Source: an uncultured bacterium (GTDB lineage Bacteria > Verrucomicrobiota > Kiritimatiellia > RFP12 > UBA1067). Taken from it: DNA of 25,115 bases. Location: assembly GCA_902779075.1 (NCBI GenBank), contig CACZAK010000254.1, forward strand, positions 1 to 25,115, in the 5' to 3' direction. Within the stretch, counting starts at the first letter, position 1. Each line of letters starts with the position of its first letter. This document shows, piece after piece, positions 1 through 7,391 of this stretch. The notes beneath the pieces were generated by a model. That model was not told the origin of the DNA. It did not search any database and saw nothing but the letters and a program-made list of their open reading frames with translations. Position numbers and translations under genes: made by a program.

Positions 1-89
1 GTAACTTCATGCAAGAGCCCTCCTTCCCTTCGCAGTCAAGCGATATGTTCGCTGCGGCGAATGGGGGGCTCCTTCGGATGAAACGAAAC
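1..89 (-). repeat. Core of MITE-like repeat (left-edge copy)
   Basis: These 89 bases are identical to 1811-1899. Read on the minus strand, the repeat has a strong Shine-Dalgarno (AAGGAGG) and an ATG at 10..8, so a second gene could start here and run off the left edge. The repeat also folds into nested hairpins (see 1811-1899). Its upstream border cuts directly into a menG fragment. If this is a contig end, the repeat may simply mark where assembly stopped. Confidence 0.9.
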
Positions 90-398
90 CCGCCGCCGCT
101 TCAACCTTGCTCCGTCCGACATCCAGCATCGCCGGCGTGAGGTCAACGCCCGTCACATGGGCGTCCGGGAACCGCCGCGCGGACGCGATGGCAAAGTCCG
201 CCGTGCCCGTAGCGAGGTCGAGGATGCGGTGCGGCGAAGGCGAGGTGCGGGCAAGGCACGCAAGGGCCCGCTTCCGCCAGACGACGTCAAGGCCAATGGA
301 CATGGCGCGATTCAGCCGGTCGTAGCCGCCGGAAACGCGGGTGAACATTCCGCGCATCTCCTGCGCGGACGCCTGGATGTCAGCGGGCGACGGCCAGA
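90..398 (-). pseudogene. menG: menG/ubiE methyltransferase fragment, bounded by repeats on both sides
   Basis: The minus-strand frame contains the N-terminal part of a UbiE/MenG C-methyltransferase, the SAM-dependent enzyme of menaquinone/ubiquinone synthesis. It shows MFTRVSGGYDRLNRAMSIGL, then SAM motif I DLATGTADFA, then GVDLTPAML. About 95 family residues are present; the full enzyme is about 230-250. The 5' side abuts the short repeat at 399-423 and the 3' side stops at the 89-bp repeat. From there the frame runs on only into repeat-derived sequence. No start codon with a ribosome-binding site belongs to it. It is a dead fragment or an assembly join, and I cannot separate the two from the sequence. 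Confidence 0.8.
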
Positions 399-1820
399 GG
401 GTCTGACCCCATTGGTGGAGCAAGAACGGCGAAGTATCGCCGGGTGCGAGCCTGACGGCGGCTTGAGGCGGCATCCCGCCATCTCCGCTCCTGCGGCGTC
501 GTCCAGCGTGATTGCCGGGCGCTCCTCATCGCCCGCGTATGACAGCTCCACGTTCTCGAAGCGAACTCCGTCCGCATGGCGCACGTAGAATCCGTACGCG
601 GGCAGCATCTGCATCTTGAACATGCGGTTCTCTGGATACGCCCTTTCCATCTCCGGCACCTTGCGGCACACCTCGCCGGCCGTTCCCCCGCCCGGCATCC
701 GCAGCCTCACGTTGCGCAGGGTGATGTCGCGCGGCCGCAGACCGGGCACTCCGGTTATCGAGCTCGCCACTAGGCTTGCGGCCTCGCCTTCCACGTTTTC
801 GATCAGGATGTTCCGCATTGTGGATGCACGGCCGCCTGCGGCGGACCTTCTGCGGCCCATGCGCACGAACACCGGCGTCTGCACGCCCCTGCCTATCTTT
901 ATGTTCCTAACCGTGACGTTCTCCATCACGCCGCCGTCCACTACTTCCAGCGCGATCGCGGATATTCCCGTGTCGCGCATCTCGACGCCCGGAACGCGGG
1001 CCGTGGAGAGCGCGCCGGCGACGCGCCAATCCGTCAGCGGGAACGACGCGGTACATTCGACATGGCAGTCTTCCACCACGATGTCGCGGTACGCGCCTCG
1101 GCTGGACGTGCCGAACTTGATGAAATTGCAGTTCGAGGAAACGCGGCAGCGGCGCACCGTGCAGTTCTCCACCGCAAAGTCGGGATTGTCGCTCTTGAAG
1201 CAGATTCCGTCGTCCTGCGACACGACGTCGCAGTCTTCCACGAGAACGTTCCTGGACTCTATGTCGAAGCCGTCGTTGTTGAAGTTCACGAGCGACCTGA
1301 TCTTGACCCTGCGCGCCTCCACCCCGTCGCATTCTTTGAAGTAGCACGTCCAGGACGCCGCGTCCTTCAGCGTCACGCCCTCCACCCGCACGTTTCTGGA
1401 CCTGTAGAAAAAGACATCCATCCACCGTCCTTTTGAATTGTTCCTCCGCGGCGCCGCCCAGCCGCGGCCGTCGATCTCGCCCTCGCCCGTTATCGCCGCG
1501 TTCGTCACGCAGATTCCGGCCACCACGGCGTGCGCCCCGCTGACATAGTGCGCGATGTTGGTGGAGCCGACGATTCTTGCGCCGCGCGCAAGCTCGAGCG
1601 TCACGTTGCTGCGCATGAGCAGCTGGCGCACCTCGTAATCGCCTGCGCGCACCTTTACCACGCCGCCGCCCCGGGCGGACGCCTCGTCGATGCGCCGCTG
1701 TATGTCGTCCGCCGCCGCGCCCGGCACGGCCGCAATCAATGCGCAAATGCAAATCAGTTTTCCCATGAGAGAGAGGGGGCTGACCCCATTGGTGGAGTAA
1801 GAGTGGTGGAGTAACTTCAT
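312..1820 (-). CDS. Glycoside hydrolase family 28 (pectinase-like), secreted
   Basis: This is a right-handed beta-helix enzyme of the GH28 polygalacturonase/rhamnogalacturonase group, which hydrolyses pectin alpha-galacturonide linkages outside the cytoplasm. Visible family marks are EGEIDGRGW (about 114-121), NNDGFDIES (181-189, catalytic Asp region), SQDDGICFKS (201-210, paired Asp) and FGTSSRGAYRDI. A hydrophobic signal sequence (MGKLICICALIAAVPGAAA) sits at residues 19-37. The start at 1820 is chosen because AAGGAGG lies just upstream, but that site and the first residues lie inside the MITE-like repeat. The native start may be ATG at 1766, which lacks a good ribosome-binding site. Homology ends near position 430. 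The last 35-40 codons read through repeat A into menG sequence, so the C-terminus is chimeric. Function is confident at family level only. Confidence 0.85.
   Translation of the reverse strand: MKLLHHSYSTNGVSPLSLMGKLICICALIAAVPGAAADDIQRRIDEASARGGGVVKVRAGDYEVRQLLMRSNVTLELARGARIVGSTNIAHYVSGAHAVVAGICVTNAAITGEGEIDGRGWAAPRRNNSKGRWMDVFFYRSRNVRVEGVTLKDAASWTCYFKECDGVEARRVKIRSLVNFNNDGFDIESRNVLVEDCDVVSQDDGICFKSDNPDFAVENCTVRRCRVSSNCNFIKFGTSSRGAYRDIVVEDCHVECTASFPLTDWRVAGALSTARVPGVEMRDTGISAIALEVVDGGVMENVTVRNIKIGRGVQTPVFVRMGRRRSAAGGRASTMRNILIENVEGEAASLVASSITGVPGLRPRDITLRNVRLRMPGGGTAGEVCRKVPEMERAYPENRMFKMQMLPAYGFYVRHADGVRFENVELSYAGDEERPAITLDDAAGAEMAGCRLKPPSGSHPAILRRSCSTNGVRPSGRRPLTSRRPRRRCAECSPAFPAATTG
399..423 (-). 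repeat. Short dispersed repeat, copy A (half element)
   Basis: On the minus strand this reads TTGCTCCACCAAT then GGGGTCAGACCC, matching the end of the MITE-like element at 1777-3794. The GGGTC-A-GACCC palindrome resembles REP motifs linked to REP-associated tyrosine transposases (family knowledge; no such transposase is visible here). It lies where the GH28 reading frame meets the menG fragment. Confidence 0.7.
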
Positions 1821-1899
1821 GCAAGAGCCCTCCTTCCCTTCGCAGTCAAGCGATATGTTCGCTGCGGCGAATGGGGGGCTCCTTCGGATGAAACGAAAC
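1811..1899 (-). repeat. MITE core with start codon and ribosome-binding-site hairpin
   Basis: Exact second copy of 1-89. On the minus strand GAGCCCCCC (plus 1873-1881) can pair with GGAGGGCTC (plus 1825-1833) at 8 of 9 positions, covering the Shine-Dalgarno of the GH28 gene. Inside are TTCGC/GCGAA, or alternatively CGCAG/CTGCG, and an AGCGA-ACATA-TCGCT hairpin. The leader could therefore hide its own ribosome-binding site. The pairing is read by eye; stability was not calculated. Confidence 0.65.
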
Positions 1900-1907
1900 A
1901 AATTCAG

Positions 1908-3748
1908 CCTATAGTCCTCTGTTGGAAATCAATGGAACGCGAATAAGTCAATAGCAGCGGTGTTTCCAGTAATTTTGTCTTTCACCCAAAAGGTGAGTGA
2001 CGGCGGCTCCGAAATTTCGTATACTTTCGGCTGCTCAAAGACTGAAAGGAGAACGAAACATGAAAACCGCCGTCGCCGGATATTATGGCACAAATTCCCT
2101 CGAAGCGCAAGAGGGCACGTTCGAAATCGCGGCTTTCGGGGGCATGCTGGGCATACGCTGGGACGAGGACGCGAAGGTGACGAGGTGGGGAGGCCTGTCG
2201 TACTTCGCCACGTTCCTGAAGGTGAGCCGGATGTTCGACAGGCTCGTCGAGGACGCCCCGTTCGTCTACACGAGCCCGAACGCTCCGAAGGTGCGCGACG
2301 TGGTCGGCACGATGGTGCTGGCGATCCTGGCCGGGTTCAGGCGCTACCGCCACATAGAGCGGATCCGGAACGACACGGCGTGCGCGGAGCTGCTGGGGAT
2401 GACGAAGGTCATGTCCGACGAGTCCGTGCGGCGCGCGCTCAAGAACTGCGACGAGGCCATGCTCGACGCATGGCTGACCCGGCACGAGCGGGAGGTGACG
2501 GAGTCCCTTCTCCAGTTCGCCTACGTGCTGGACGTGGACAACACTGTGAAGACCGTGTACGGGCACCAGGAAGGCGCGGAGCTCGGCTACAATCCGCACA
2601 AGCCGGGGCGGCCGAGCCACAACTACCACACCTTCTTCGTCGGGGCGGCGAGAGTGACGCTCGGCGTGGACGTAATGCCGGGCAGGCAGCATTCCGGCCG
2701 GTGCGGCATGCCGTGGCTGAGGAACTTCCTGGACGGTCTGCCGAAGAGCTGCTGGCCAAGGCTACTGAGAGGCGACGTGGGATACGGCAGCGAGGAGATC
2801 ATGCAGGATGCCGAGGCGCGCGCCGTCAGATACCTTTTCAAGGTCAGGCGCTCGCGCAACGTCTGCGCCCTGTTCAGGCGGATGGAGTTCTCGGACGTCT
2901 GGAGGGACTGCGGGAGCGGGTGGCAGTGCATCGACACGTCCATTCGACTGGACGGGTGGACGGCCACCCGCAGATGCCTGCTCGTGCGCAGGCCTTCGGA
3001 GCAGAGGCGGGAGGCCAGGCCGCCCAGGCGCCCGAGGGGGAGACCAAAAAAGAACGCCGTCGTCCCGGTGCAGCAGGAGTTCGAGTTCGTCGAGGACGCC
3101 AGGGGGCGGCAATGGGACTTCTTCGCGCTCGTCACCAACGACAGGGAGCTGGAGCCCGTCGCCCTGACGCAGCTCTACAGGGACAGGGGAGACTGCGAGA
3201 ACAACTTCGACGAGTACAAGAACCAGTGGGGGTGGGGCGGATTCGTCACGCGCAGGCTCAAGCCGACGCGCGCGACCGCGCGCCTCACCGCCATCGTCGC
3301 GAACTGGTGGAACGTGTTCTGCAGGCTTGCGGACGGAGAGAGGCACATGGAGCCCGTCACGTCAAGGCCCATGCTCCTCGGCATCGTCGGGAGAATCGTC
3401 GCAAGCGGGCGCAGGCGGCTCATGCACCTGACCTCGACGCACGCCGCGTCGGGAGAAGTCCGACGCGCGCTGGAGCGCATCGGCGCCTTCCTTGGACGAA
3501 TTTCCGCAACTGCGCCACAGTTGGGCTTTGAACGCACATGGACGCTCATCCTGAGGGTCGCGTTCCGCAAATGGCTGGGCAGAAGGCCCCTCGAACCGCT
3601 TGCCGACGGTCTCCAGATGCTACTGCCGATGGCGGAGTGAGGGGAAAGCCGCAGGACGGGATCGAAAACCGACGGCAGAATCATGCCGCCGGCTGACGTC
3701 TCATGCGCTCATGCGGCGCATTGCAGCATCCCAACAGAGGAATTTAGG
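1908..3748 (+). mobile_element. IS1380-like insertion sequence, complete, with 5-bp target duplication
   Basis: Terminal inverted repeats of 18 bp lie at 1908-1925 (CCTATAGTCCTCTGTTGG) and 3731-3748; they match at 16 of 18 positions. The element is flanked by the direct repeat TTCAG at 1903-1907 and 3749-3753, a target-site duplication. It is 1841 bp long and carries one transposase gene. The intact ends and duplication suggest a fairly recent insertion, here into a MITE-like repeat just upstream of the GH28 gene. Confidence 0.9.
2060..3640 (+). CDS. IS1380-like DDE transposase
   Basis: This 526-residue transposase moves the surrounding IS by cut-and-paste chemistry. LDVDNTVKTVYGHQEGAELG (158-177) holds the first catalytic Asp in the IS1380 style. 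RGDVGYGSEEI (238-248) holds the second. YRDRGDCENNFDEYK (373-387) fits the IS4-superfamily Y-(2)-R-(3)-E-(6)-K signature exactly, with E380 as the third acidic residue. The start at 2060 follows AAAGGAG at normal spacing; a longer frame from 1997 has no such site. Between the second Asp and the Glu is an insertion with RPRGRPKKN (325-332), an AT-hook-like basic motif. The gene is uninterrupted, so the element may be active. Confidence 0.9.
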   Translation: MKTAVAGYYGTNSLEAQEGTFEIAAFGGMLGIRWDEDAKVTRWGGLSYFATFLKVSRMFDRLVEDAPFVYTSPNAPKVRDVVGTMVLAILAGFRRYRHIERIRNDTACAELLGMTKVMSDESVRRALKNCDEAMLDAWLTRHEREVTESLLQFAYVLDVDNTVKTVYGHQEGAELGYNPHKPGRPSHNYHTFFVGAARVTLGVDVMPGRQHSGRCGMPWLRNFLDGLPKSCWPRLLRGDVGYGSEEIMQDAEARAVRYLFKVRRSRNVCALFRRMEFSDVWRDCGSGWQCIDTSIRLDGWTATRRCLLVRRPSEQRREARPPRRPRGRPKKNAVVPVQQEFEFVEDARGRQWDFFALVTNDRELEPVALTQLYRDRGDCENNFDEYKNQWGWGGFVTRRLKPTRATARLTAIVANWWNVFCRLADGERHMEPVTSRPMLLGIVGRIVASGRRRLMHLTSTHAASGEVRRALERIGAFLGRISATAPQLGFERTWTLILRVAFRKWLGRRPLEPLADGLQMLLPMAE

Positions 3749-3794
3749 TTCAGTCACTCCACCACTCTTACTCCACCAATCGTGTCTGACCCTC
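3749..3794 (+). repeat. MITE-like element right arm (copy C)
   Basis: The sequence after the IS target duplication is the element arm ending in CGTGTCTGACCCTC. It pairs perfectly over 25 bp with 1788-1812 and closely matches the solitary arm at 13306-13354. Confidence 0.85.
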
Positions 3795-4018
3795 GGCCTC
3801 CCCACCCTTCATCCATGCGGGTGCGCCGCTCAACCACCTCGGCAAGAAACGTTTTGCGTTCTCGTCGCTTGACAAGCCGAACATTCCAGACATTGTGGCA
3901 ATAATATAATTTTCTCACAACGGCAAGAGTTAATTTGCTGCACTATCCGCAAAGGGCAGAAAGAATTTTCAAACACGTGGAACTGAAATGAAAGGAACAA
4001 GGCGGGGCAAGACTAGAC
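3795..4018. other. Intergenic region with no recognised gene
   Basis: About 220 bases lie between the MITE arm and the GH127 stop codon. An AT-rich patch near 3890-3920 contains TATAAT on the plus strand and a TTGACA at 3869-3874, but the spacing is wrong for a promoter and no plus-strand gene follows. No strong terminator hairpin was seen. Confidence 0.5.
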
Positions 4019-6484
4019 CTATCTTCCCCCGTCAAGCAACCAGAGGCCGAAGAGTCCACCGGCGATGTTGCCGGAGCGCGGCACGAAGCGCACTTCCACT
4101 TTTTTCTTTCCGGCCGTCAGCTCCGGCGGAATCTTCATCTCGCGGAAGAAGAAGCCGCGGCGGCCGCTGTCCTTCAGATCCTCGGTGAAAATGGTCCTGC
4201 CATCCACCTGCACGTCGAACTTTCGAGGTCCCTTCTCGCACATCCGGTAGCGCGCCACGAGCGTGCAGGGGCCATCGCCCGTCGCAAGGCGATAGGCGAA
4301 GTGGCCGCCGGCTCCGTGCGCGCCGCGCCAGCCAAACGTGTCCGGCCCGCCGTAGATGTTGATGCCGGAATCCGTGTGCGCGCCCGAAAGGCCATGCCGC
4401 TTCTCCGACCATTCGTCCTCCGGAACGACCGAATCCACGGCCTTCGCCGAATATGCGGCCGCTTTGGACTGCGCCTCGGCGAAGCGACGGTCCTCGTCTT
4501 CGTCCATCGTCCTCCAGTACATGGTGTAGCGGCTGAAGTGAAGCGCGAACATGGGCACGAGCAAGATGTCCGTGCCCTTCAGCCTGAACGTCAGCGGACC
4601 GCACGCGGTCGGTTCGAGAACCGACACAGGATCACGCAGCGCCGAAGACGGCAAGGACGGCTCCGGAATGCGCGGTTCAAGGTACATCGTGGAGCAGTAG
4701 TTTGGCACATTGATGCAGTGTTCCGGATCTGCAATGTAGTCTTTTCTGCGTATGCCCTCCGTGCCGAAGTCGCCCACGAGCAGCGTGGGGCCGTAGAAGA
4801 AGGCGCAGTATCTCTTCGACCCGGGCAGAAGCTCCGCGCGCAGTGCCATCGGGAACTCCACGTCGATGCGGTCGCCCGCCTTCCATTCGCGGTCGATCGT
4901 GACGTAGCCGGCGGCCGGGCAGGAATGGCGCGCCCCGTTCACGTACACGGCGAAACCACTCCCCGCCCAAGCGGGGCGGCGGATTCTCACAGCGAACTTC
5001 GCGTCGGCGCCGACCTTCTCGACCTTGACGCACGACGTCTCGCCGTAGGGGAACGCAGTCTCCTGACGCAGCCTTGCACAGCGGGTGCGCCATTCGAGAG
5101 TCGCCGGGGCGAAGAGGTTGACACGCACGGCGCTGTCGTCCGCCGCCCTCGAGAATATCATCTGGGCGTACTTGCCCGGCGCCTCGAAGCCGGTGCCGGT
5201 GCAGCACCACATCGAATTGAACTCGTGCGAATACGTGCGGGCGGTGGCGTGGCGCGGCGGCGTGTGGTAAACGGCCCGGCCGAGAATCGGATCGCGCGTG
5301 GAGAGCGTATGGTCGAAGAGGGCGCGCTCGTAGTAGTCCATCTTGTCCGCAGTCGGCTCCACCTCGAACAGCGCCTCCGTAAGGCGCAGCATGTTCACCG
5401 TTCCGCACGACTCCGGGCCGGCCTTGTGCGGAAGGTGCCGTTCGAAGTCCGTGAGCGCCAAAAGATGCTCGTCGCAGCCGTTGCCGCCGTTCGCGTGGGC
5501 GTAGTCGATCGCGTAAGCCCGCCAGGCGTTGGCGGCGGCGCGGTGCAGGGCCGCGTCGCCGGTGACGCGCGACACGCGCTCCGCCGCCGTGAACTTCGGA
5601 ATGTGCGCGTTGCAGTGCTGCCCCACGAGCCATCCGACGTCTCCGGCCGCGAGCGGATCGGTCGCCTTGCGGTGGACGAGACGCTGCGCCCAGCGGCGGT
5701 ATTTTTCGTCGCCCGTGCGCGTGTACGCATCTGCGTACGTCTCCGCGAGCGATCCGTGCTCGCCTATCAGGAAGCGCTGCAGCCTGGCGTCGTCGAGTTT
5801 GTCCACCACCTGCGTTCCGAACCAGTCGGAAAGGGAGTAGAACACGCGCGCGGCCTTCTCGTAGCCCGTCGCCCGGTGGATGGCATCGACGCCGAGCAGT
5901 ATCTTGTTGAGCAGATACGCCAGGTCGAAACACCCGTTCACCACGCCGCAGTTCGCCACCCGGTCGTTGTGCACGCGGATGCGGATGTCGCCTGCGGCCA
6001 CCTGGGCGAACGCCCTGCGCCTTCCCTTCGTCGAGAGCGCGTAGCCGTCGCCGTGCGCCTTCTGCACCTCGGCGAGCTCGTCGATGACGTAGATCAGGCG
6101 GCGCTTGAGCTCCGCGTCGCCCGTGGCCTGGTACGTCATTGCGGCGCCGGTCATGTAGAAGCCGAGGATGGCCCCAGGAAGGTCGACCCAACGCTCTTCC
6201 GCGAGCGGCGGATTCTCCCATCCCGGATACGGCTCCGCCTTCGGCTTCAGCCCGGCCTCCGTGCGGAACCGGCTCAGGAGGCGGTCGGGGTCAAGCCGGA
6301 GGAGGTATTTTCTGTTCTGCTCCTGCTGTGCCTTCAGCGGCCCGCCGTCGAGGCGCACCGCGTCGAGCGGGAACAGCGCCTCGACGGGGCGGGGCACCTC
6401 CGCCTCGGCGTTCGGCGCCATCCATATTGCGGCGAACATCGCCAATGCACACGCAGTCGCATTCCACATCATGTCTTTATTCAT
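4019..6484 (-). CDS. GH127 beta-L-arabinofuranosidase, secreted
   Basis: This 821-residue enzyme removes terminal beta-L-arabinofuranose from plant arabino-oligosaccharides or arabinogalactan glycans. The GH127 zinc-thiolate site is visible: PESC (E358, C360) and WCCTGTG (C427, C428), matching the Glu/Cys and Cys-Cys set of characterised GH127, where the first Cys of the pair is the nucleophile. An (alpha/alpha)6-barrel body runs to about 560, then beta domains, and a C-terminal carbohydrate-binding-like module from about 700 (GPDTFGWRGAHGAGG onward). A signal peptide (MNKDMMWNATACALAMFAAI...AEA) directs export. The start at 6484 has AGGAAAG upstream. Its promoter appears to lie in an insertion-sequence end (6583-6618). 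It fits with the nearby GH28 and GH2 as a pectin/arabinan set. Confidence 0.9.
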   Translation of the reverse strand: MNKDMMWNATACALAMFAAIWMAPNAEAEVPRPVEALFPLDAVRLDGGPLKAQQEQNRKYLLRLDPDRLLSRFRTEAGLKPKAEPYPGWENPPLAEERWVDLPGAILGFYMTGAAMTYQATGDAELKRRLIYVIDELAEVQKAHGDGYALSTKGRRRAFAQVAAGDIRIRVHNDRVANCGVVNGCFDLAYLLNKILLGVDAIHRATGYEKAARVFYSLSDWFGTQVVDKLDDARLQRFLIGEHGSLAETYADAYTRTGDEKYRRWAQRLVHRKATDPLAAGDVGWLVGQHCNAHIPKFTAAERVSRVTGDAALHRAAANAWRAYAIDYAHANGGNGCDEHLLALTDFERHLPHKAGPESCGTVNMLRLTEALFEVEPTADKMDYYERALFDHTLSTRDPILGRAVYHTPPRHATARTYSHEFNSMWCCTGTGFEAPGKYAQMIFSRAADDSAVRVNLFAPATLEWRTRCARLRQETAFPYGETSCVKVEKVGADAKFAVRIRRPAWAGSGFAVYVNGARHSCPAAGYVTIDREWKAGDRIDVEFPMALRAELLPGSKRYCAFFYGPTLLVGDFGTEGIRRKDYIADPEHCINVPNYCSTMYLEPRIPEPSLPSSALRDPVSVLEPTACGPLTFRLKGTDILLVPMFALHFSRYTMYWRTMDEDEDRRFAEAQSKAAAYSAKAVDSVVPEDEWSEKRHGLSGAHTDSGINIYGGPDTFGWRGAHGAGGHFAYRLATGDGPCTLVARYRMCEKGPRKFDVQVDGRTIFTEDLKDSGRRGFFFREMKIPPELTAGKKKVEVRFVPRSGNIAGGLFGLWLLDGGR

Positions 6485-6568
6485 GCTCTTTCCTTTCTTG
6501 ACCTTGAGGTAGTTGCAAAACCCCTCTTCCGCGCCGCCTGATGAAACCCGCAGAAACACCTCTGCGCG

Positions 6569-6583
6569 GCTGAAAGATTCAGC
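6569..6583 (-). promoter_or_regulatory. Palindrome at the predicted transcription start (operator-like)
   Basis: GCTGAA-AGA-TTCAGC is a perfect 6-bp dyad with a 3-base centre. It begins at about +1 of the promoter at 6590-6618, a place where a repressor would block transcription. The same site is present twice at 12925-12963. The regulator is unknown. Confidence 0.5.
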
Positions 6584-6589
6584 ACAACC

Positions 6590-6618
6590 ATTATGCCAAA
6601 TCCGCGCTTCCGGCGCAA
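6590..6618 (-). promoter_or_regulatory. Outward sigma70-type promoter of IS end, facing GH127
   Basis: On the minus strand: TTGCGC, a 17-base spacer, CATAAT. It points at the GH127 start 106 bases downstream of the -10. The matching promoter in the other copy is TTGCAC-17-CATAAT (12970-12998). Confidence 0.6.
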
Positions 6619-6703
6619 GGGGGAAAATGCAATTTCTTTGAGGGGTGGGGGGAGGGATAACTTCACATTTTCTTGTTTTCGTCTTGATTTATCCAGTTTT
6701 ATG

Positions 6704-6835
6704 CTATACTATGGGCATGAAAGCACAAGACGAACGGCCCATTTCCCTCTCCCACTCGGGAAAGAGGCTGCCCTGGATTGTCTGCCAATGGCGTCCAAGC
6801 CTGTATCTGCCGCCGTTTTCGCACTTCTCGTCCAT
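6704..6835 (-). pseudogene. Transposase N-terminal fragment
   Basis: This 43-codon frame starts about 50 bases inside the right terminal repeat. Its GGRYRLGRHWQTIQGSLFP (8-26) aligns with PPYRLGRHWNTIQAYLIP encoded at 13094-13305, followed by E...G in both. It is broken after about residue 33, where the element switches to the opposite IS end; the last 10 residues come from that junction. The intact protein is probably an IS4/IS5-type transposase, but I recognise only the shape of the N-terminus. Confidence 0.6.
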
Positions 6836-6962
6836 GTATCCAAATCTACATGATGATCTACATGTTCCACACGACCCTCAAAGAAGGTTTTGCAACTGCC
6901 TCTCTGGTTAGGGATGCCGCAGAGTCTAACCCCTGCGGCCTTCCACGAAGTTGCCCGAATGG

Positions 6963-7391
6963 TTATTTGTTGCGTCTTGATTCAAGTTCGTGCGCGAGGA
7001 CGAGAAACGTGGACGCGGTCCAGGTGTAGGCGGGGTCGCGGCGGGCGTCGCCCGTCTTCGCGTCGAAGTTCTCGCAGAAGCCCGACTTCATCATCAGCTT
7101 GCAGAACTTGAGTGAAATCTCGTCCGCGAGCGCATCCTCGCCGCACACGCGAAGCCCCTCCACCGCGATGAGCGTGGACGGTCCCCAGATCGGCCCCTTC
7201 CAGTAGCCGTCGGGGTGGTAGTGTTTGCTGTTGACGGACTCCGAGGCGAGTCCCCAGTCGGTGATGAAGCCCTTGGTCTTGATGTCGTCGATCATCTTCG
7301 CGCGGCACTTTTCGGGAAGGCGTGTGCCGAGGATCAGCGGCAGACGCGTGACGAGCGAGAGCGAGTCGCAGTCGAAACCGCCGTCGCACAG
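6963..7391 (-). pseudogene. C-terminal fragment of a GH63/GH37-like (alpha/alpha)6 glucosidase
   Basis: About 143 residues are recognisable, from DGGFDCDSLSLVTRLPLILG to the TAA at 6963. HPDGYWKGPIWGPSTLIAVE and DPAYTWTASTFLVLAHE are typical of the C-terminal half of GH63 / mannosylglycerate-hydrolase-like enzymes (GPxWxP and TW-A motifs). The N-terminal and most of the catalytic part are absent. The fragment is joined directly, out of frame, to the 3' end of the GH2 gene at about 7391-7400, so it has no start of its own. A deletion or an assembly join would both explain it. A CCGCAG/CTGCGG hairpin lies just downstream (6917-6938). Confidence 0.75.

Larger units (their letters stand above)
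1777..3794. mobile_element. MITE-like element with 25-bp inverted repeats, split by an IS1380-like insertion
   Basis: A perfect 25-bp inverted pair lies at 1788-1812 and 3756-3780; the plus-strand right arm begins ACTCCACCACTCTTACTCC. The outer flanks are GGTC(A/T)GACCC-like. Removing the IS (1908-3748) and one copy of its target duplication leaves an element of about 170 bp: arm, 89-bp core, AAATTCAG linker, arm. The single arm at 13306-13354 has the same AAATTCAGTC junction uninterrupted, which confirms the reconstruction. No coding capacity for its own transposase is visible, so I call it MITE-like. Confidence 0.8.
6506..6902. mobile_element. Mini-element made of two IS left ends facing each other
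   Basis: Terminal inverted repeats of 17 bp, GAGGTAGTTGCAAAACC at 6506-6522 and its complement with one mismatch at 6886-6902, bound a 397-bp element. The left part (6506-6741) matches 12841-13118 closely. The right part, on the minus strand, encodes the first 33 residues of a transposase-like protein related to the one starting at 13094. So two diverged IS left ends are joined head to head at about 6741. No target duplication was recognised. Confidence 0.75.

Noticed and set aside
1960..3531. 523-codon plus-strand frame overlapping the transposase
   Set aside because: Other frame of the IS1380-like transposase; the conserved DDE motifs lie in the 2060-3640 frame.
3869..3920. Plus-strand promoter with TTGACA and TATAAT
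   Set aside because: Spacing between the boxes is far from 17 bases and no plus-strand gene follows.
4301..6541. 746-codon plus-strand reading frame
   Set aside because: It is exactly antisense to the GH127 gene, is Arg/Val/His-rich without any motif, and results from high GC at third positions.
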